In this document: piece by piece, positions 24,364 to 33,464 of the stretch
How the letters are laid out: each line of letters begins with the position of its first letter
Numbering within the stretch: position 1 is the first letter of the stretch
Source: Opitutales bacterium
Lineage (GTDB): Bacteria > Verrucomicrobiota > Verrucomicrobiia > Opitutales > Seribacteraceae
Reading direction: 5' to 3'
DNA: 40,854 nt
NCBI GenBank assembly: GCA_028045305.1
Contig: JAOFTV010000019.1
Span: forward strand, 1-40,854
The notes under the pieces: generated by a model
Seen by the model: the letters and a program-made list of their open reading frames with translations, nothing else
The model's database searches: none
What the model was told of the DNA's origin: nothing
Translations under genes and position numbers: made by a program

Positions 24364-24597
24364 ATGGATAATGTAGCAAGTAAACTCAAGGAAGCCATTG
24401 GCGGCCTTACAGAAATCCTTATCGGTGCGATTGGACTACTCGTTGTAGTTCAAGTTGTATTCGGTACCGGTGGTGGTGGAATTGATATCATCGGAAATAT
24501 CACCGGCGTGGTGAACTCCTTCGTTGGAGCGGGCGCCAGCTTGGCCAGTATTGTGGCCTTGTTAATCGTGATGTCGGTTCTCAATCGAAAAGACTGA
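24364..24597 (+). CDS. Twin small two-span membrane protein B
   Basis: 77 residues, paralogous to the protein encoded 68 bases upstream: VFGTG again at 32-36, NITGVVN at 45-51, a second hydrophobic span at about 58-73 and a charged end (NRKD). The loop after VFGTG is pure Gly plus one Ile/Asp. GGGGAGA lies before the ATG. The strong terminator at 24628 closes the unit. Conservation of length and motif between the two copies supports both being real genes. Confidence 0.7.
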   Translation: MDNVASKLKEAIGGLTEILIGAIGLLVVVQVVFGTGGGGIDIIGNITGVVNSFVGAGASLASIVALLIVMSVLNRKD

Positions 24598-24627
24598 CGA
24601 ACAGATCAGGGATTAATCTTATTAAGA

Positions 24628-24659
24628 GGGAGGCGTTTTCGGACGTCTCCCTTTTTTTT
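24628..24659 (+). terminator. Strong rho-independent terminator
   Basis: GGGAGGCGT (24628-24636) pairs with ACGTCTCCC (24643-24651), nine pairs including one G-T, with a 6-base loop and followed by eight Ts (24652-24659). It ends the twin small-protein unit, 31 bases after its last stop. Confidence 0.85.
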
Positions 24660-24691
24660 GGAAAAATTATTCAATATGGGTTTGCCCGGTT

Positions 24692-24707
24692 TTGCCTAAT
24701 TAGGCAA
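24692..24707. promoter_or_regulatory. Perfect 16-bp palindrome, candidate operator
   Basis: TTGCCTAATTAGGCAA is an exact inverted repeat with no spacer. It sits between the terminator and the sulfatase start, 10 bases before the ATG at 24718, and touches the presumed ribosome-binding site. A dimeric regulator binding here would block the sulfatase transcript. Confidence 0.45.
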
Positions 24708-24717
24708 GGTGCGGGGT

Positions 24718-26109
24718 ATGTTTAATTTTAAGATATTTTCTACCTACTTTATAGCATTTTACCTGGCACTTTCTGTCTTTGCCCAAGAAAAAACACCCCC
24801 CAATGTCATCTATATCTTGGCAGATGACTTGGGGAAGGGAGATCTTGGATGCTATGGACAAAAGAAATTAAAGACACCGAGCCTTGATCGTTTGGCCAAG
24901 GAAGGGATGAAGTTCTCCAGCCATTATTCGGGCAATACCGTATGTTCACCTTCCCGGGCGGTATTGATGACCGGACAACATCCGGGCCATGTGCACTGCC
25001 GCGGAAATGGAAATGAGCCTGGCCTCGCCCTTGATCCCAAGATGACGACCTTGCCTGAAATTTTTAAAAATGCCGGTTATGCCACGGGTGCATTCGGTAA
25101 GTGGGGACTTGGGCATACCAATGAAGCTGGTGCCCAAAATCCATTATCCCACGGTTTTGACCATTTTTCGGGGTGGAAAAACCAGATGATTGCCCACACT
25201 TATTATCCAACCAGCATCGTGCGGGATGGGAAGGAAATCCCTCTTAAAGAAGGAACCTATATTCATGATATGATCATGGATGATGCATTTTCCTTTATCG
25301 AAAAGAGTGTGAAACAGAAAAAACCTTTCTTCTGCTACATTCCGACTGCGGTACCCCATGCGGCAATGCATGCCCCCAAAGAGCTGCATGAGAAATGGCG
25401 TAAGGTGTATCCCGAGTTTGACCAACGGATAGGCAAATACGGAGCGGGTCCCGGAGAACCCTGTCCGAATGTGGTAAACCCAATCGCTGGATATGCTGCG
25501 ATGATGGAAAATTTCGACAACCAGGTTGGGCATTTGCTCAATATTTTGAAAGAGCTGGGAGTGGATGACAATACCCTGGTCCTTTTCGCCAGCGACAACG
25601 GGACTCACAGTGAGGGAGGTCATAATCCGAATTTCTGGGATTCCAACGGGCCACTGCGGGGCATCAAGCGCGATCTTTATGAAGGTGGAATCAATTCTCC
25701 CTTCCTGGCCCGCTGGCCAGGTAAGATCAAGCCGGGGAGTGAGAGCGATCACATCAGTGCCTTTTGGGATGTTATACCCACTATGGCAGAGATCACCGGG
25801 CAACCCGTGCCAAAGCAGGCAGATGGTTTATCCTTTCTTTCCGCACTGTTGGGCAAGAAGCAGAAAAAGCATGGCTACCTCTACTTTGAGCATCCTCAGA
25901 CCAAGGATCATGACAAAGCGGTTCGTATGGGCAAGTGGAAGGGTGTACTCCGCGGTTGGAGAAAATGGAATAACCGCACCGGGAAAATCGAACTTTACGA
26001 TTTAAGCAAGGATCCCGGCGAACAAAAGAACTTGGCAGATAAGTATCCCGAAATTGTGGCCAAAATACAGAAGTGTATGGACGAGGCACATACTCCGCTA
26101 AAAAGGTAG
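24718..26109 (+). CDS. Exported arylsulfatase (CSPSR type)
   Basis: 463 residues from the ATG at 24718; an in-frame GTG at 24709 would overlap the ribosome-binding region and is less likely. Signal peptide about 1-22. Metal-site LADDLGKGDLGCYG (Asp36/37), formylglycine motif CSPSR with Cys76, GAFGKWGLGH with the active-site Lys, PHAAMH, and the second metal site ASDNGTHSEGGH. The C-terminal ELYDLSKDPGEQKNLA is present. It is a canonical S1-family sulfatase acting outside the cytoplasm on sulfated sugars. It precedes the giant cytochrome gene by 37 bases, so the two are likely to be in one operon. Confidence 0.92.
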   Translation: MFNFKIFSTYFIAFYLALSVFAQEKTPPNVIYILADDLGKGDLGCYGQKKLKTPSLDRLAKEGMKFSSHYSGNTVCSPSRAVLMTGQHPGHVHCRGNGNEPGLALDPKMTTLPEIFKNAGYATGAFGKWGLGHTNEAGAQNPLSHGFDHFSGWKNQMIAHTYYPTSIVRDGKEIPLKEGTYIHDMIMDDAFSFIEKSVKQKKPFFCYIPTAVPHAAMHAPKELHEKWRKVYPEFDQRIGKYGAGPGEPCPNVVNPIAGYAAMMENFDNQVGHLLNILKELGVDDNTLVLFASDNGTHSEGGHNPNFWDSNGPLRGIKRDLYEGGINSPFLARWPGKIKPGSESDHISAFWDVIPTMAEITGQPVPKQADGLSFLSALLGKKQKKHGYLYFEHPQTKDHDKAVRMGKWKGVLRGWRKWNNRTGKIELYDLSKDPGEQKNLADKYPEIVAKIQKCMDEAHTPLKR

Positions 26110-26146
26110 GTTTTTTATTTTACATATTTCTTACAACTTTTTCTTA

Positions 26147-29100
26147 ATGAATTCGCCCAAATCCACCCTCCTCTTCCTTTCGGTAGTTTCCCTGCTTGGT
26201 GCCAAAACAGCACCTTCTCCTTTGGTGACTCAAAAGTGTGCACCCTGCCATGGTCCAGATCTCAATGGGGTGGGTGGGGTCTTTCCCAGTCTGCTCAGTT
26301 CAAAAGTGGTCAAGCAAGGCGGATTGGATGCAGTGGTGAAATTCATCACCCATGGCAGTCCGCCCGATTCCCAGTCCTTGGTTAAGATGCCAGCAAAAGG
26401 TGGGCACCTTGATCTTACCGACGAGCAGATCAAACAGATTGCCGAGGAGGTGATCGAGCACGCCGTTGTCTATAAACCCGCCAAAGTAAGTCAGGCGAAG
26501 GGTGCTGCAGGAAAAGTAGGTTATTTCACGGAACGCTTTGGGCCACTGGTTTCTTCGGCCATCGAGATTTCTCCTTTAGTTAATTGGCCTCCCCGCGATG
26601 ACGCTTTCCCGAAGCTCCAGGAATTACGCAAGCAAGAGGTTCAGATTTTAGCGGATGCCGTGCGTTTGGGTGGCAAGGAATTTGAAAATGTATCCTTGGA
26701 AGACTTTGTGGTTAACCTCAGAGTGGATTTGACCGAACCGGGAGGCAAGGTTCAGGGAACCTCCACAAAATTCCCTGCCAACGAGGCTCCCTCCAATGCC
26801 GTCGATGATAACCCCAAGACCAAATACCTCAATTTTGATGGCAAAGGCAGTGGGCTGATTATGGAAGCGGGCAACTCGGTGGCGGTCGGGATTGCCCTGA
26901 CTTCCGGCAATGACGCTCCAGAGCGTGATCCCAAAACATTCGCCCTTCATGGGTCGAAGGATGGAAGTGAATTCGTGCCTATTGCGGCAGGAGCAGTTCC
27001 TTCGTTCAGTACACGTCAGCAGCGTAAGCGCTTTTCCTTTGATAATTCAGAAGCCTATTCAGTTTATAAACTGGTATTTCCCGACCTAGTCGGACCTGAG
27101 GGTACGCCTATGCAAATTTCTGAGGTGGAATTGATCCAGGGCGAAACCTCCGATCTCGACAATTTGGTCATCCGGGCAAAGGCCCTGTTGGAGAAGATCC
27201 GCCAGCACAGGACGGAGGTTCGATACATTGTATCCCGTGCCCACCTCGTCCCTCTGGGGCAGAAAAGGAACCGGTTGTTGGTCTTTGATAGCGACACCCT
27301 CAGCTACTCCTTTGGTTGGTTGAACGAGTCCAGTTTTAAAGCTACTGGCATGCCCTTTGGCGGAGCCCATGGGAGCACCGCATTAATCAAATACGATCAT
27401 AACTTGTTCCACACGGGCATGCGTCCGGGTTGGGCGAAGTCTGGGGATCTTACCGATCCAAGGCCTCAAAAATACAAAGCTTTCCCGAGGCTTGGAGCCT
27501 TGCCCAAAGAGTGGGCTCATTTCAAGGGGCACTATGTCCACAACGGTCGAGCCATCTTTTCCTATTCCGTGGGCAAGGGAACGGTGCTGGATATGCCAGG
27601 CGTTATTGAAGAGATTGGTTTCTCTGCCTTCACCCGTACGCTCGAGACTGATCTTCCTGAACCTGGCATGGTTGTACTTTCCGAGGGGGATTCCTCGCAT
27701 AAAGCAGCAGCCACTTTATCGGTGAAATGGGCGAAGCAGCGAATTAACTATTTAGTCACCGACGGTCCGGTGGAGTCCAAACTTTCCTTCGAAAACGGTC
27801 TGGCTCTGTTGCGGGTTCCGGCCGGCAAGCATCGTACTAAGATCGCATTCTGGCCGGGCGATCCAGCCTATCAACCAGCAGTGCAATCGGCAGCAGGTGG
27901 GGCAGAAGATCTTGGTGTTCTGACTCAGGGTGGAGATGCCCAGTGGGGAGATCCCCTTGGGACAAAAGGTCAACTTTCCGATAACCAAACCGATGCCTAT
28001 GTGGTCGACCGCATTGGTATACCTTTCAACAATAAATACGAACCACGCATGCGGATTGGTGCATTCGATTTTTTTGCCGATGGGAAATCTGCCGCAGTAT
28101 GCACCTGGGATGGGGATGTGTGGATTGTAAGCAACATCGATGATCAATTGCAGGATGTGAAATGGAAGCGCTTTGCCACTGGTTTACATGAACCCTTGGG
28201 GCTCAAAATTGTCGACGGAAAAATCTATACAGTTGGTGACAATCAGATCACCCGCTTTCATGATCTCAACAACGATGGGGAGGCCGATTTTCTGGAGAAT
28301 TTTAACAATGACTGGGATGCCACCGAGGGCTTTCATGCTTTCTGTTTCGATCTCCAGACCGATCCTCAAGGAAATTTCTACTTCAGTATGGGCTGCCCGG
28401 TGCGGGCGGGTGGAGCCGGGTTTGAGCGGCTGGGCAGGCACCATGGATGCGTCCTGAAAATTTCTCCTTCTGGAGATGAACTGTCTATTTTTGCCAGTGG
28501 GTTCCGTGCCCCCAATGGAATTGGAGTGGGGCCGAATGGGGAAGTGACTACCGGAGACAATGAGGGAAGCTTTATTCCCACAGCTCCCCTGAACTGGCTG
28601 AAGCCCGGAAGTTTCAATGGCGTGGTCGATTCCTACCGAGGAGATCGTAACTTAAAAAGTTCACCCATCTCCGGCTATGAAGTGCCTTACACAGATTGGG
28701 GGGAATACCGGAGATCGTTTATGAAACGTCCCGGTTTTCAGCACTTCCCTGAAGAAGCACCCAAGCCTCTTGTGTGGATGAGTAAAAAGCGCGGCGTGGA
28801 CAATTCTGGAGGAGGTCAGGTCTGGGTCACCAGTGACAAGTGGGGCCCGCTTCAAGATCAACTGCTCCATATGTCCTATGGGCAAAGCAAACTCTATGTG
28901 GTGCTCAAAGAAGAAAAGAATGGGCAGATGCAGGGTGGGGTATCCCGTATCCCAATCGAACTTTCAAGCAGTGCGATGCGTGCACGGATCAACCCTGGAG
29001 ATGGTCAGCTTTATGTTTCCGGTCTCAAGGGCTGGCAGACCAATGCCAAAGGACGTGGCGGGCTTGACCGTATTCGTTACACGGGGGAACCGGTTCATCT

Positions 29101-29422
29101 TCCCCGTTCATTGAAGGTGAAGAAGGACCGGATCGAGGTTGGGTTTTACGGGTCCCTCAGTCCCGCGGAAGCCAATGATTTATCTAAGTATAAATTTGGA
29201 GCGTGGGATTTAAAATGGACATCCAACTATGGTTCACCGGAAATACCTTTAAATGATCTGAAGCTGGAAAAGGTCGAACTTTTGGAAGACGGAAAAACGG
29301 TCGCTTTACATGTACCCAACCTGCATCCCGCCCATATGATTCAGATTGATTATGAATTACAGTCTGCGGATGGTATCCCATTCAAAGGCCGCATAGATCA
29401 TACTATCCACGAGGTCGAATGA
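26147..29422 (+). CDS. Giant exported cytochrome c / DUF6797-like / beta-propeller protein
   Basis: 1091 residues. Signal peptide about 1-19, then a cytochrome c domain with heme motif CAPCH (31-35) and a distal KMPAKGGHL Met candidate. A discoidin (F5/8 C)-like module covers about 185-335. It is followed by a region beginning SRAHLVPLGQKRNRLLVFDSD that I associate with DUF6797, and a glucose-dehydrogenase-like beta-propeller from about 620 (ICTWDGDVWIV-type blades, DGEADFLENF, FASGFRAPNGIGVGPNGE). The C-terminal 100 residues form a small beta domain. Such proteins are abundant in Verrucomicrobia near sulfatases and glycan genes; they probably oxidise or bind a sugar in the periplasm. The stop overlaps the next start (ATGA, 29419). 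Confidence 0.82.
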   Translation: MNSPKSTLLFLSVVSLLGAKTAPSPLVTQKCAPCHGPDLNGVGGVFPSLLSSKVVKQGGLDAVVKFITHGSPPDSQSLVKMPAKGGHLDLTDEQIKQIAEEVIEHAVVYKPAKVSQAKGAAGKVGYFTERFGPLVSSAIEISPLVNWPPRDDAFPKLQELRKQEVQILADAVRLGGKEFENVSLEDFVVNLRVDLTEPGGKVQGTSTKFPANEAPSNAVDDNPKTKYLNFDGKGSGLIMEAGNSVAVGIALTSGNDAPERDPKTFALHGSKDGSEFVPIAAGAVPSFSTRQQRKRFSFDNSEAYSVYKLVFPDLVGPEGTPMQISEVELIQGETSDLDNLVIRAKALLEKIRQHRTEVRYIVSRAHLVPLGQKRNRLLVFDSDTLSYSFGWLNESSFKATGMPFGGAHGSTALIKYDHNLFHTGMRPGWAKSGDLTDPRPQKYKAFPRLGALPKEWAHFKGHYVHNGRAIFSYSVGKGTVLDMPGVIEEIGFSAFTRTLETDLPEPGMVVLSEGDSSHKAAATLSVKWAKQRINYLVTDGPVESKLSFENGLALLRVPAGKHRTKIAFWPGDPAYQPAVQSAAGGAEDLGVLTQGGDAQWGDPLGTKGQLSDNQTDAYVVDRIGIPFNNKYEPRMRIGAFDFFADGKSAAVCTWDGDVWIVSNIDDQLQDVKWKRFATGLHEPLGLKIVDGKIYTVGDNQITRFHDLNNDGEADFLENFNNDWDATEGFHAFCFDLQTDPQGNFYFSMGCPVRAGGAGFERLGRHHGCVLKISPSGDELSIFASGFRAPNGIGVGPNGEVTTGDNEGSFIPTAPLNWLKPGSFNGVVDSYRGDRNLKSSPISGYEVPYTDWGEYRRSFMKRPGFQHFPEEAPKPLVWMSKKRGVDNSGGGQVWVTSDKWGPLQDQLLHMSYGQSKLYVVLKEEKNGQMQGGVSRIPIELSSSAMRARINPGDGQLYVSGLKGWQTNAKGRGGLDRIRYTGEPVHLPRSLKVKKDRIEVGFYGSLSPAEANDLSKYKFGAWDLKWTSNYGSPEIPLNDLKLEKVELLEDGKTVALHVPNLHPAHMIQIDYELQSADGIPFKGRIDHTIHEVE

Positions 29423-30315
29423 TCCGGTTCTTAGTCCTGATATTTTTTGCACTTTGTGCATCGGTACTTGCTGAAGAAAAAAAGAATACCAAATACAAAT
29501 TCTCATTTGGTGCGATCGCGGACTGCCAGTACTGCGAGGCTCCGGATCGAGGACAGAGAAAATATTCTGCTTCCAAGGAAAAGCTACATCAGTGCGTGGA
29601 GCATTTTAACAAGGAAGATTTATCCTTTGTTATTCATCTGGGGGATTTTATCGACCGGGATTTTTCCAGTTTTGATGAGATACTTCCAATCTATAATTCT
29701 TTAGAAGCTCCGGGCTATCATGTGTTGGGGAATCATGACTTTGAGGTGGCCGATGAGTACAAATCGCAAGTTCCTAAAAAGTTGGGCATGCCCTCTAAAT
29801 ACTACGATTTCAAAATTAAGAACTGGCGGTTCGTATGCCTCGATGGAAATGACCTTAGTTTTATTGCATATCCAAAAGGAAGTAAGAGGTATCAAGAATC
29901 TGAGGCATATTATCATGAGCAGAAGATCCGTTCACCCAAGTGGAATGGGGGAGTAGGAGCGGAACAAATGAGCTGGGTGCGGAAAGTTTTACAGGCAGCT
30001 GAAGGTTCCCAAGAAAAGGTCATCCTGTTTTCCCATTTTCCTGTTTATCCGCAAGATCCGCACAACCTTTGGAATGCCAAGGAAGTAATTAAGCTACTCG
30101 AAGAATTTTCCTGTGTGAAGGCATATATCAATGGACACAACCATAAGGGTAAATATGGGATCAAAGGCGGCATTCACTACCTGACTTGCAAGGGTATGGT
30201 GGATAGTGAAACCACGGCCTATTCCATCGTGAGAGTTTATCACGATCGCTTGGAACTCTCTGGGTATGGTCGGGAAACTAAGTTAAAACTAATGAATTTA
30301 AGAAAAAATAAGTGA
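29419..30315 (+). CDS. Exported ADPRibase-Mn-like metallophosphoesterase
   Basis: 298 residues, signal peptide about 1-18. Calcineurin-type motifs: FGAIADCQYC (Asp35, with Gln37 in place of the common His), HLGDFIDRD (Asp76), LGNHDFE (Asn105, His106), FSHFPVYPQ and NGHNHKG. The IAD-Q-Y form of the first motif is that of the Mn-dependent ADP-ribose/CDP-alcohol diphosphatase group, as I recall it. An export signal makes intracellular ADP-ribose an unlikely substrate; a periplasmic phosphodiester or nucleotide-sugar is more plausible. Coupled by 4-base overlaps to the genes on both sides. Confidence 0.8.
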   Translation: MIRFLVLIFFALCASVLAEEKKNTKYKFSFGAIADCQYCEAPDRGQRKYSASKEKLHQCVEHFNKEDLSFVIHLGDFIDRDFSSFDEILPIYNSLEAPGYHVLGNHDFEVADEYKSQVPKKLGMPSKYYDFKIKNWRFVCLDGNDLSFIAYPKGSKRYQESEAYYHEQKIRSPKWNGGVGAEQMSWVRKVLQAAEGSQEKVILFSHFPVYPQDPHNLWNAKEVIKLLEEFSCVKAYINGHNHKGKYGIKGGIHYLTCKGMVDSETTAYSIVRVYHDRLELSGYGRETKLKLMNLRKNK

Positions 30316-31460
30316 AATACTCTATCGTTTGGGCGTTAAGTCTGCTTTCTAATTTGGCTCTACTTGGAGTTCATCCAGTCAAGTTTAAGACTCAACTTTT
30401 GACCATTGATGCAAATGAAGGGATAGCCGTTGCGGATTATGATAAGGATGGAATGCTCGATATCTCAGCCGGTCGTAACTGGTATCGGAACCCTGGTAAG
30501 CATGGTGCTTGGGTGCCGAGGCCATTGCGCATCATTGAAGACAAGGGGGGCTATGCCCACTCTAATGGCGAGCACGCTTTTGATGTAGATGGAGACGGCT
30601 GGATCGATGTGGTATCAAATAGTTTTTGGCTTCCAGAAGTGAACTGGTACCGAAACCCGGGAGAGAAACGTCTCCGGTTGGGTTTGCTCTGGGAGCAGAA
30701 TCTTTTGATGAATACCAACCAGAAAACTAATGAACTTTGTCAGTTTATTGATATTGATGGGGATGGTAAGCGGGAATGGATTGCGAACCAGTGGAACAAG
30801 AATGCCCCCACGATTGTCTGGTATCAGGATGACAAGGGTAAGTTCAAAAGTCATACGATTGGACCCAAAAGTGGTCATGGAATTGGATTTGGAGATCTAA
30901 ACAACGATGGACGAAGCGATATTGTAATCGGTACAGGTTGGTACGAAAGGCCAGAAGGGAACCTTTATGCAGGACAATGGAGATTTCACCAAAGTTGGAC
31001 CAAACACCTGTCCTGCCCAGTTCTAATTAGGGATGTGAACGGCGATGGTAAGAACGATCTACTTTGGGGCAATCCGCATGATTACGGTATCTTTGCATGG
31101 CTAAGTAAGGGATTTGATGCTTCAGGCAGTTTCCTTTACGACGAAGTCATGATCGATGATTCTTTTAGCCAAGCCCATGCACTTCATTTTGCAGACTTAA
31201 ATGGGGACGGTATTGATGAACTTATTACGGGCAAGCGGGTTTATGGGCACAATGGCAGAGACCCAGGTGCTGATGATGTTCCTGTAGTCATGTACTACAC
31301 ATGGGACAAAGAGTTTAAAAACTTTGGCAAGCATGTAGCAGCTAAAGGTGCAGGTGCTGGGTTGCATATTGTAACGGCCGATCTTGACAGTGACGGCGAT
31401 CTTGAAATTGTTGTCCCAGGCAAAGAAGGTACGCAGATTCTTTGGAACAAGAGGTTGTAG
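30312..31460 (+). CDS. Exported FG-GAP/VCBS repeat protein
   Basis: 382 residues from the GTG at 30312, which overlaps the previous stop (GTGA). Signal peptide about 1-20. At least six calcium-binding repeats of the D-x-D-x-D-G type are seen: DYDKDGMLDIS, DVDGDGWIDVVS, DIDGDGKREWI, DLNNDGRSDIVIG, DVNGDGKNDLLWG and DLNGDGIDELITG, and a last DLDSDGDLEIVVPG. They form an integrin-like seven-blade propeller. These proteins bind or display ligands outside the cell. The stop is directly adjacent to the convergent ADP-ribosylglycohydrolase-like gene. Confidence 0.85.
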   Translation: MKYSIVWALSLLSNLALLGVHPVKFKTQLLTIDANEGIAVADYDKDGMLDISAGRNWYRNPGKHGAWVPRPLRIIEDKGGYAHSNGEHAFDVDGDGWIDVVSNSFWLPEVNWYRNPGEKRLRLGLLWEQNLLMNTNQKTNELCQFIDIDGDGKREWIANQWNKNAPTIVWYQDDKGKFKSHTIGPKSGHGIGFGDLNNDGRSDIVIGTGWYERPEGNLYAGQWRFHQSWTKHLSCPVLIRDVNGDGKNDLLWGNPHDYGIFAWLSKGFDASGSFLYDEVMIDDSFSQAHALHFADLNGDGIDELITGKRVYGHNGRDPGADDVPVVMYYTWDKEFKNFGKHVAAKGAGAGLHIVTADLDSDGDLEIVVPGKEGTQILWNKRL

Positions 31461-32351
31461 CTAATTTTGGCTGAGAAAATTACCAAGATCCATCCGGGCC
31501 TTTAAATTTTCGATCCATCCCTGAGGAATGGCAGAAAGGCCATTGGCCGAACCCAAGAGGATACCGAGGGCTAATCCACGGGCACAATTATCTCCTCCTG
31601 CAATGGCGTTTTCAATAAACGCTGCCTCGATGTCATCTCCGTGTTTTGTGGCTAGGTAGAGAACGGAGGGGAGGGCGGATGAAATCGAACAGGCTGGTCC
31701 TAGTTTACTAATCGCGTCCACAGCATTTTCTGAGAGCACACTTTTTGCCTTTTCGAGTGCCCATTCGGGTGCGGTTTCGTTGAGGGTATCGTGCAGATTG
31801 GCACCATGCATCAGACGATAACCTGCCTGAGCAAGAAAGATAGCAGTTTCTTCGGCCTCCTTGGATCGATGAGTGAGCACGGTTTGTTCAACCGCTGCTT
31901 TCACCACTTCACTTTCAGAAGAGTTGGAAAGAAAAGCAATAAGCGGGGCAATCCTAGCAGGTCCGGCAATTTCCACCGAATCACTACCTCCCTGAGTCTT
32001 GTCTGTTTGATTTTGAACATTGGCCAAGGTGGCTTTGGTTGCACCATCTATATAGTCGTTGTAATCGGGCCACATCCCAAGCCACTCCTCCATAAACATG
32101 GAAGGATCCCACTTTTTTTCTCTTGCAAGAAAATTCAACAGACATAGGGACTGGTCTCCCACATGCCCCTGATCTCCCGCTTGCTTGTAAGGGTGGTAAG
32201 AATCAGAGCCAGGTGCCTTATACTCAGTTACTCGCCCGTGATTTTTTACCAACTCTTGGGAGTCGTAGATCCAGTGTACCCCAAGGGATAGGGCGTCTGC
32301 ACAGTAGGAACCAAAGAGAAGTCCGGATTTTTTATTTTTAAGATCGTTCAT
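31461..32351 (-). CDS. ADP-ribosylglycohydrolase family protein
   Basis: 296 residues, cytoplasmic. The N-terminal SGLLFGSYCADALSLGVHWIYD takes the place of the family GxxxGDALG motif, and GGDNCARGLALGILLGSANG near residue 249 matches the C-terminal metal-binding GGDtDt-type motif, though partly changed (GGDNCARG). The family removes ADP-ribose from proteins, but many bacterial members near sugar genes have unknown substrates. It has zero spacing from the convergent FG-GAP gene and is 24 bases upstream of the stop of the Old Yellow Enzyme gene on the same strand, so they are probably co-transcribed. Confidence 0.75.
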   Translation of the reverse strand: MNDLKNKKSGLLFGSYCADALSLGVHWIYDSQELVKNHGRVTEYKAPGSDSYHPYKQAGDQGHVGDQSLCLLNFLAREKKWDPSMFMEEWLGMWPDYNDYIDGATKATLANVQNQTDKTQGGSDSVEIAGPARIAPLIAFLSNSSESEVVKAAVEQTVLTHRSKEAEETAIFLAQAGYRLMHGANLHDTLNETAPEWALEKAKSVLSENAVDAISKLGPACSISSALPSVLYLATKHGDDIEAAFIENAIAGGDNCARGLALGILLGSANGLSAIPQGWIENLKARMDLGNFLSQN

Positions 32352-32375
32352 AAAAGATGATCAGGGAATTTTAAT

Positions 32376-33464
32376 TTACTGAGTGTTGGATGGGAAGTCG
32401 GTGTACCCCTTAGCAGTCGAGGAACTGTACCAGGTGGAAGGATCTGCCTCTTCGGCAAGCGGAGCATTGGACGCGAATCGTTCGACAAGGTCTGGGTTGC
32501 TGATAAAGGGGCGTCCAAATGCAATCATATCCGCATGGCCTTCGTTTATTGCTTTTTCTGCAGTCTTTTCGGTGTATCCACAATTACCCATGATCGGTCC
32601 TTTAAATACCGCACGGAATTCCTGAAGGGTCATTGGATCACCAAGCTCATGAAACCCAAAAGCCAGCCCATCCATGACATGCAAGTAAGATAAGCCATAT
32701 TGATTGAGTTGTTTGGCCGCATAGGTGAATTGTTCCCGGTAATCCGGAGAACCCATATCATCAAATACCCCATTGGGCGAAAGGCGGACTCCTATGCGGT
32801 TAAAGGCAAAAACTTCTCCGACCGCCCGAACGACTTCATCGAGTAACCGGTAGCGGTTTTCGATACTTCCACCGTATTCATCCGTTCGATGGTTTGTTTT
32901 GGACTGCAAAAATTGATCGAGTATATACCCGTTGGCTGAGTGTATTTCGATTCCGTCGAAATCGGCGGCTTTTGCAAGCTCTGCACCTTTTCTAAACATT
33001 GCGATGATTTGCGGAATTTCTTCGAGTTCCAGAGCTCTGGGGACTTCATAGGGTTTGCTACCATCTGGAGTGTGAGTTTCATTATTTTCCAGGCGAATGG
33101 CCGATGGGGCTACGGGTTGCTGGCCATTGATCAATAAACTGTGTGTGGCTCGCCCTGGGTGCCAAAGTTGCAAAAATATTTTACCATCTTTTTCATGTAC
33201 CGCCCGAGTCGTCTTTTTCCAGCCTTCGACATGCTCGTCATTATAAATGCCTGGCATATTCATCCAGGCAATTGCACTACTGTCTACCCCGGTTGCTTCG
33301 GCAATGATCAACCCTGCTGATGCACGTTGCCCGTAATATTCTGCCATGAGATCCGTTGGACATCCATCCGGTGTAGCTCGAGTTCGTGTCATCGGTGCAA
33401 GAATAACTCGGTTCTTTAATGGTAGATCCCCAATTTGGGTGGGTGTTAAAAGTTGTTTAATCAT
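32376..33464 (-). CDS. Old Yellow Enzyme family alkene reductase
   Basis: 362 residues, (beta/alpha)8 FMN protein. NRVILAPMTRTRA near residues 19-31, LIIAEATGVD, LQLWHPGRA, DGIEIHSANGYILDQFL, NHRTDEYGGSIENRYRLLDEVV and the C-terminal AFGRPFISNPDLVERF are typical of NemA/OYE-type enzymes. The usual His-x-x-His of the OYE active site is His-Ser-Ala-Asn here, as in many members. It reduces activated C=C bonds using NAD(P)H. Physiological role in this locus is not evident; it is the first gene of a minus-strand pair. Confidence 0.88.
   Translation of the reverse strand: MIKQLLTPTQIGDLPLKNRVILAPMTRTRATPDGCPTDLMAEYYGQRASAGLIIAEATGVDSSAIAWMNMPGIYNDEHVEGWKKTTRAVHEKDGKIFLQLWHPGRATHSLLINGQQPVAPSAIRLENNETHTPDGSKPYEVPRALELEEIPQIIAMFRKGAELAKAADFDGIEIHSANGYILDQFLQSKTNHRTDEYGGSIENRYRLLDEVVRAVGEVFAFNRIGVRLSPNGVFDDMGSPDYREQFTYAAKQLNQYGLSYLHVMDGLAFGFHELGDPMTLQEFRAVFKGPIMGNCGYTEKTAEKAINEGHADMIAFGRPFISNPDLVERFASNAPLAEEADPSTWYSSSTAKGYTDFPSNTQ

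Noticed and set aside
25144-25803. 219-codon minus-strand frame opposite the second sulfatase
   Set aside because: Antisense to conserved sulfatase motifs; no family resemblance of its own.
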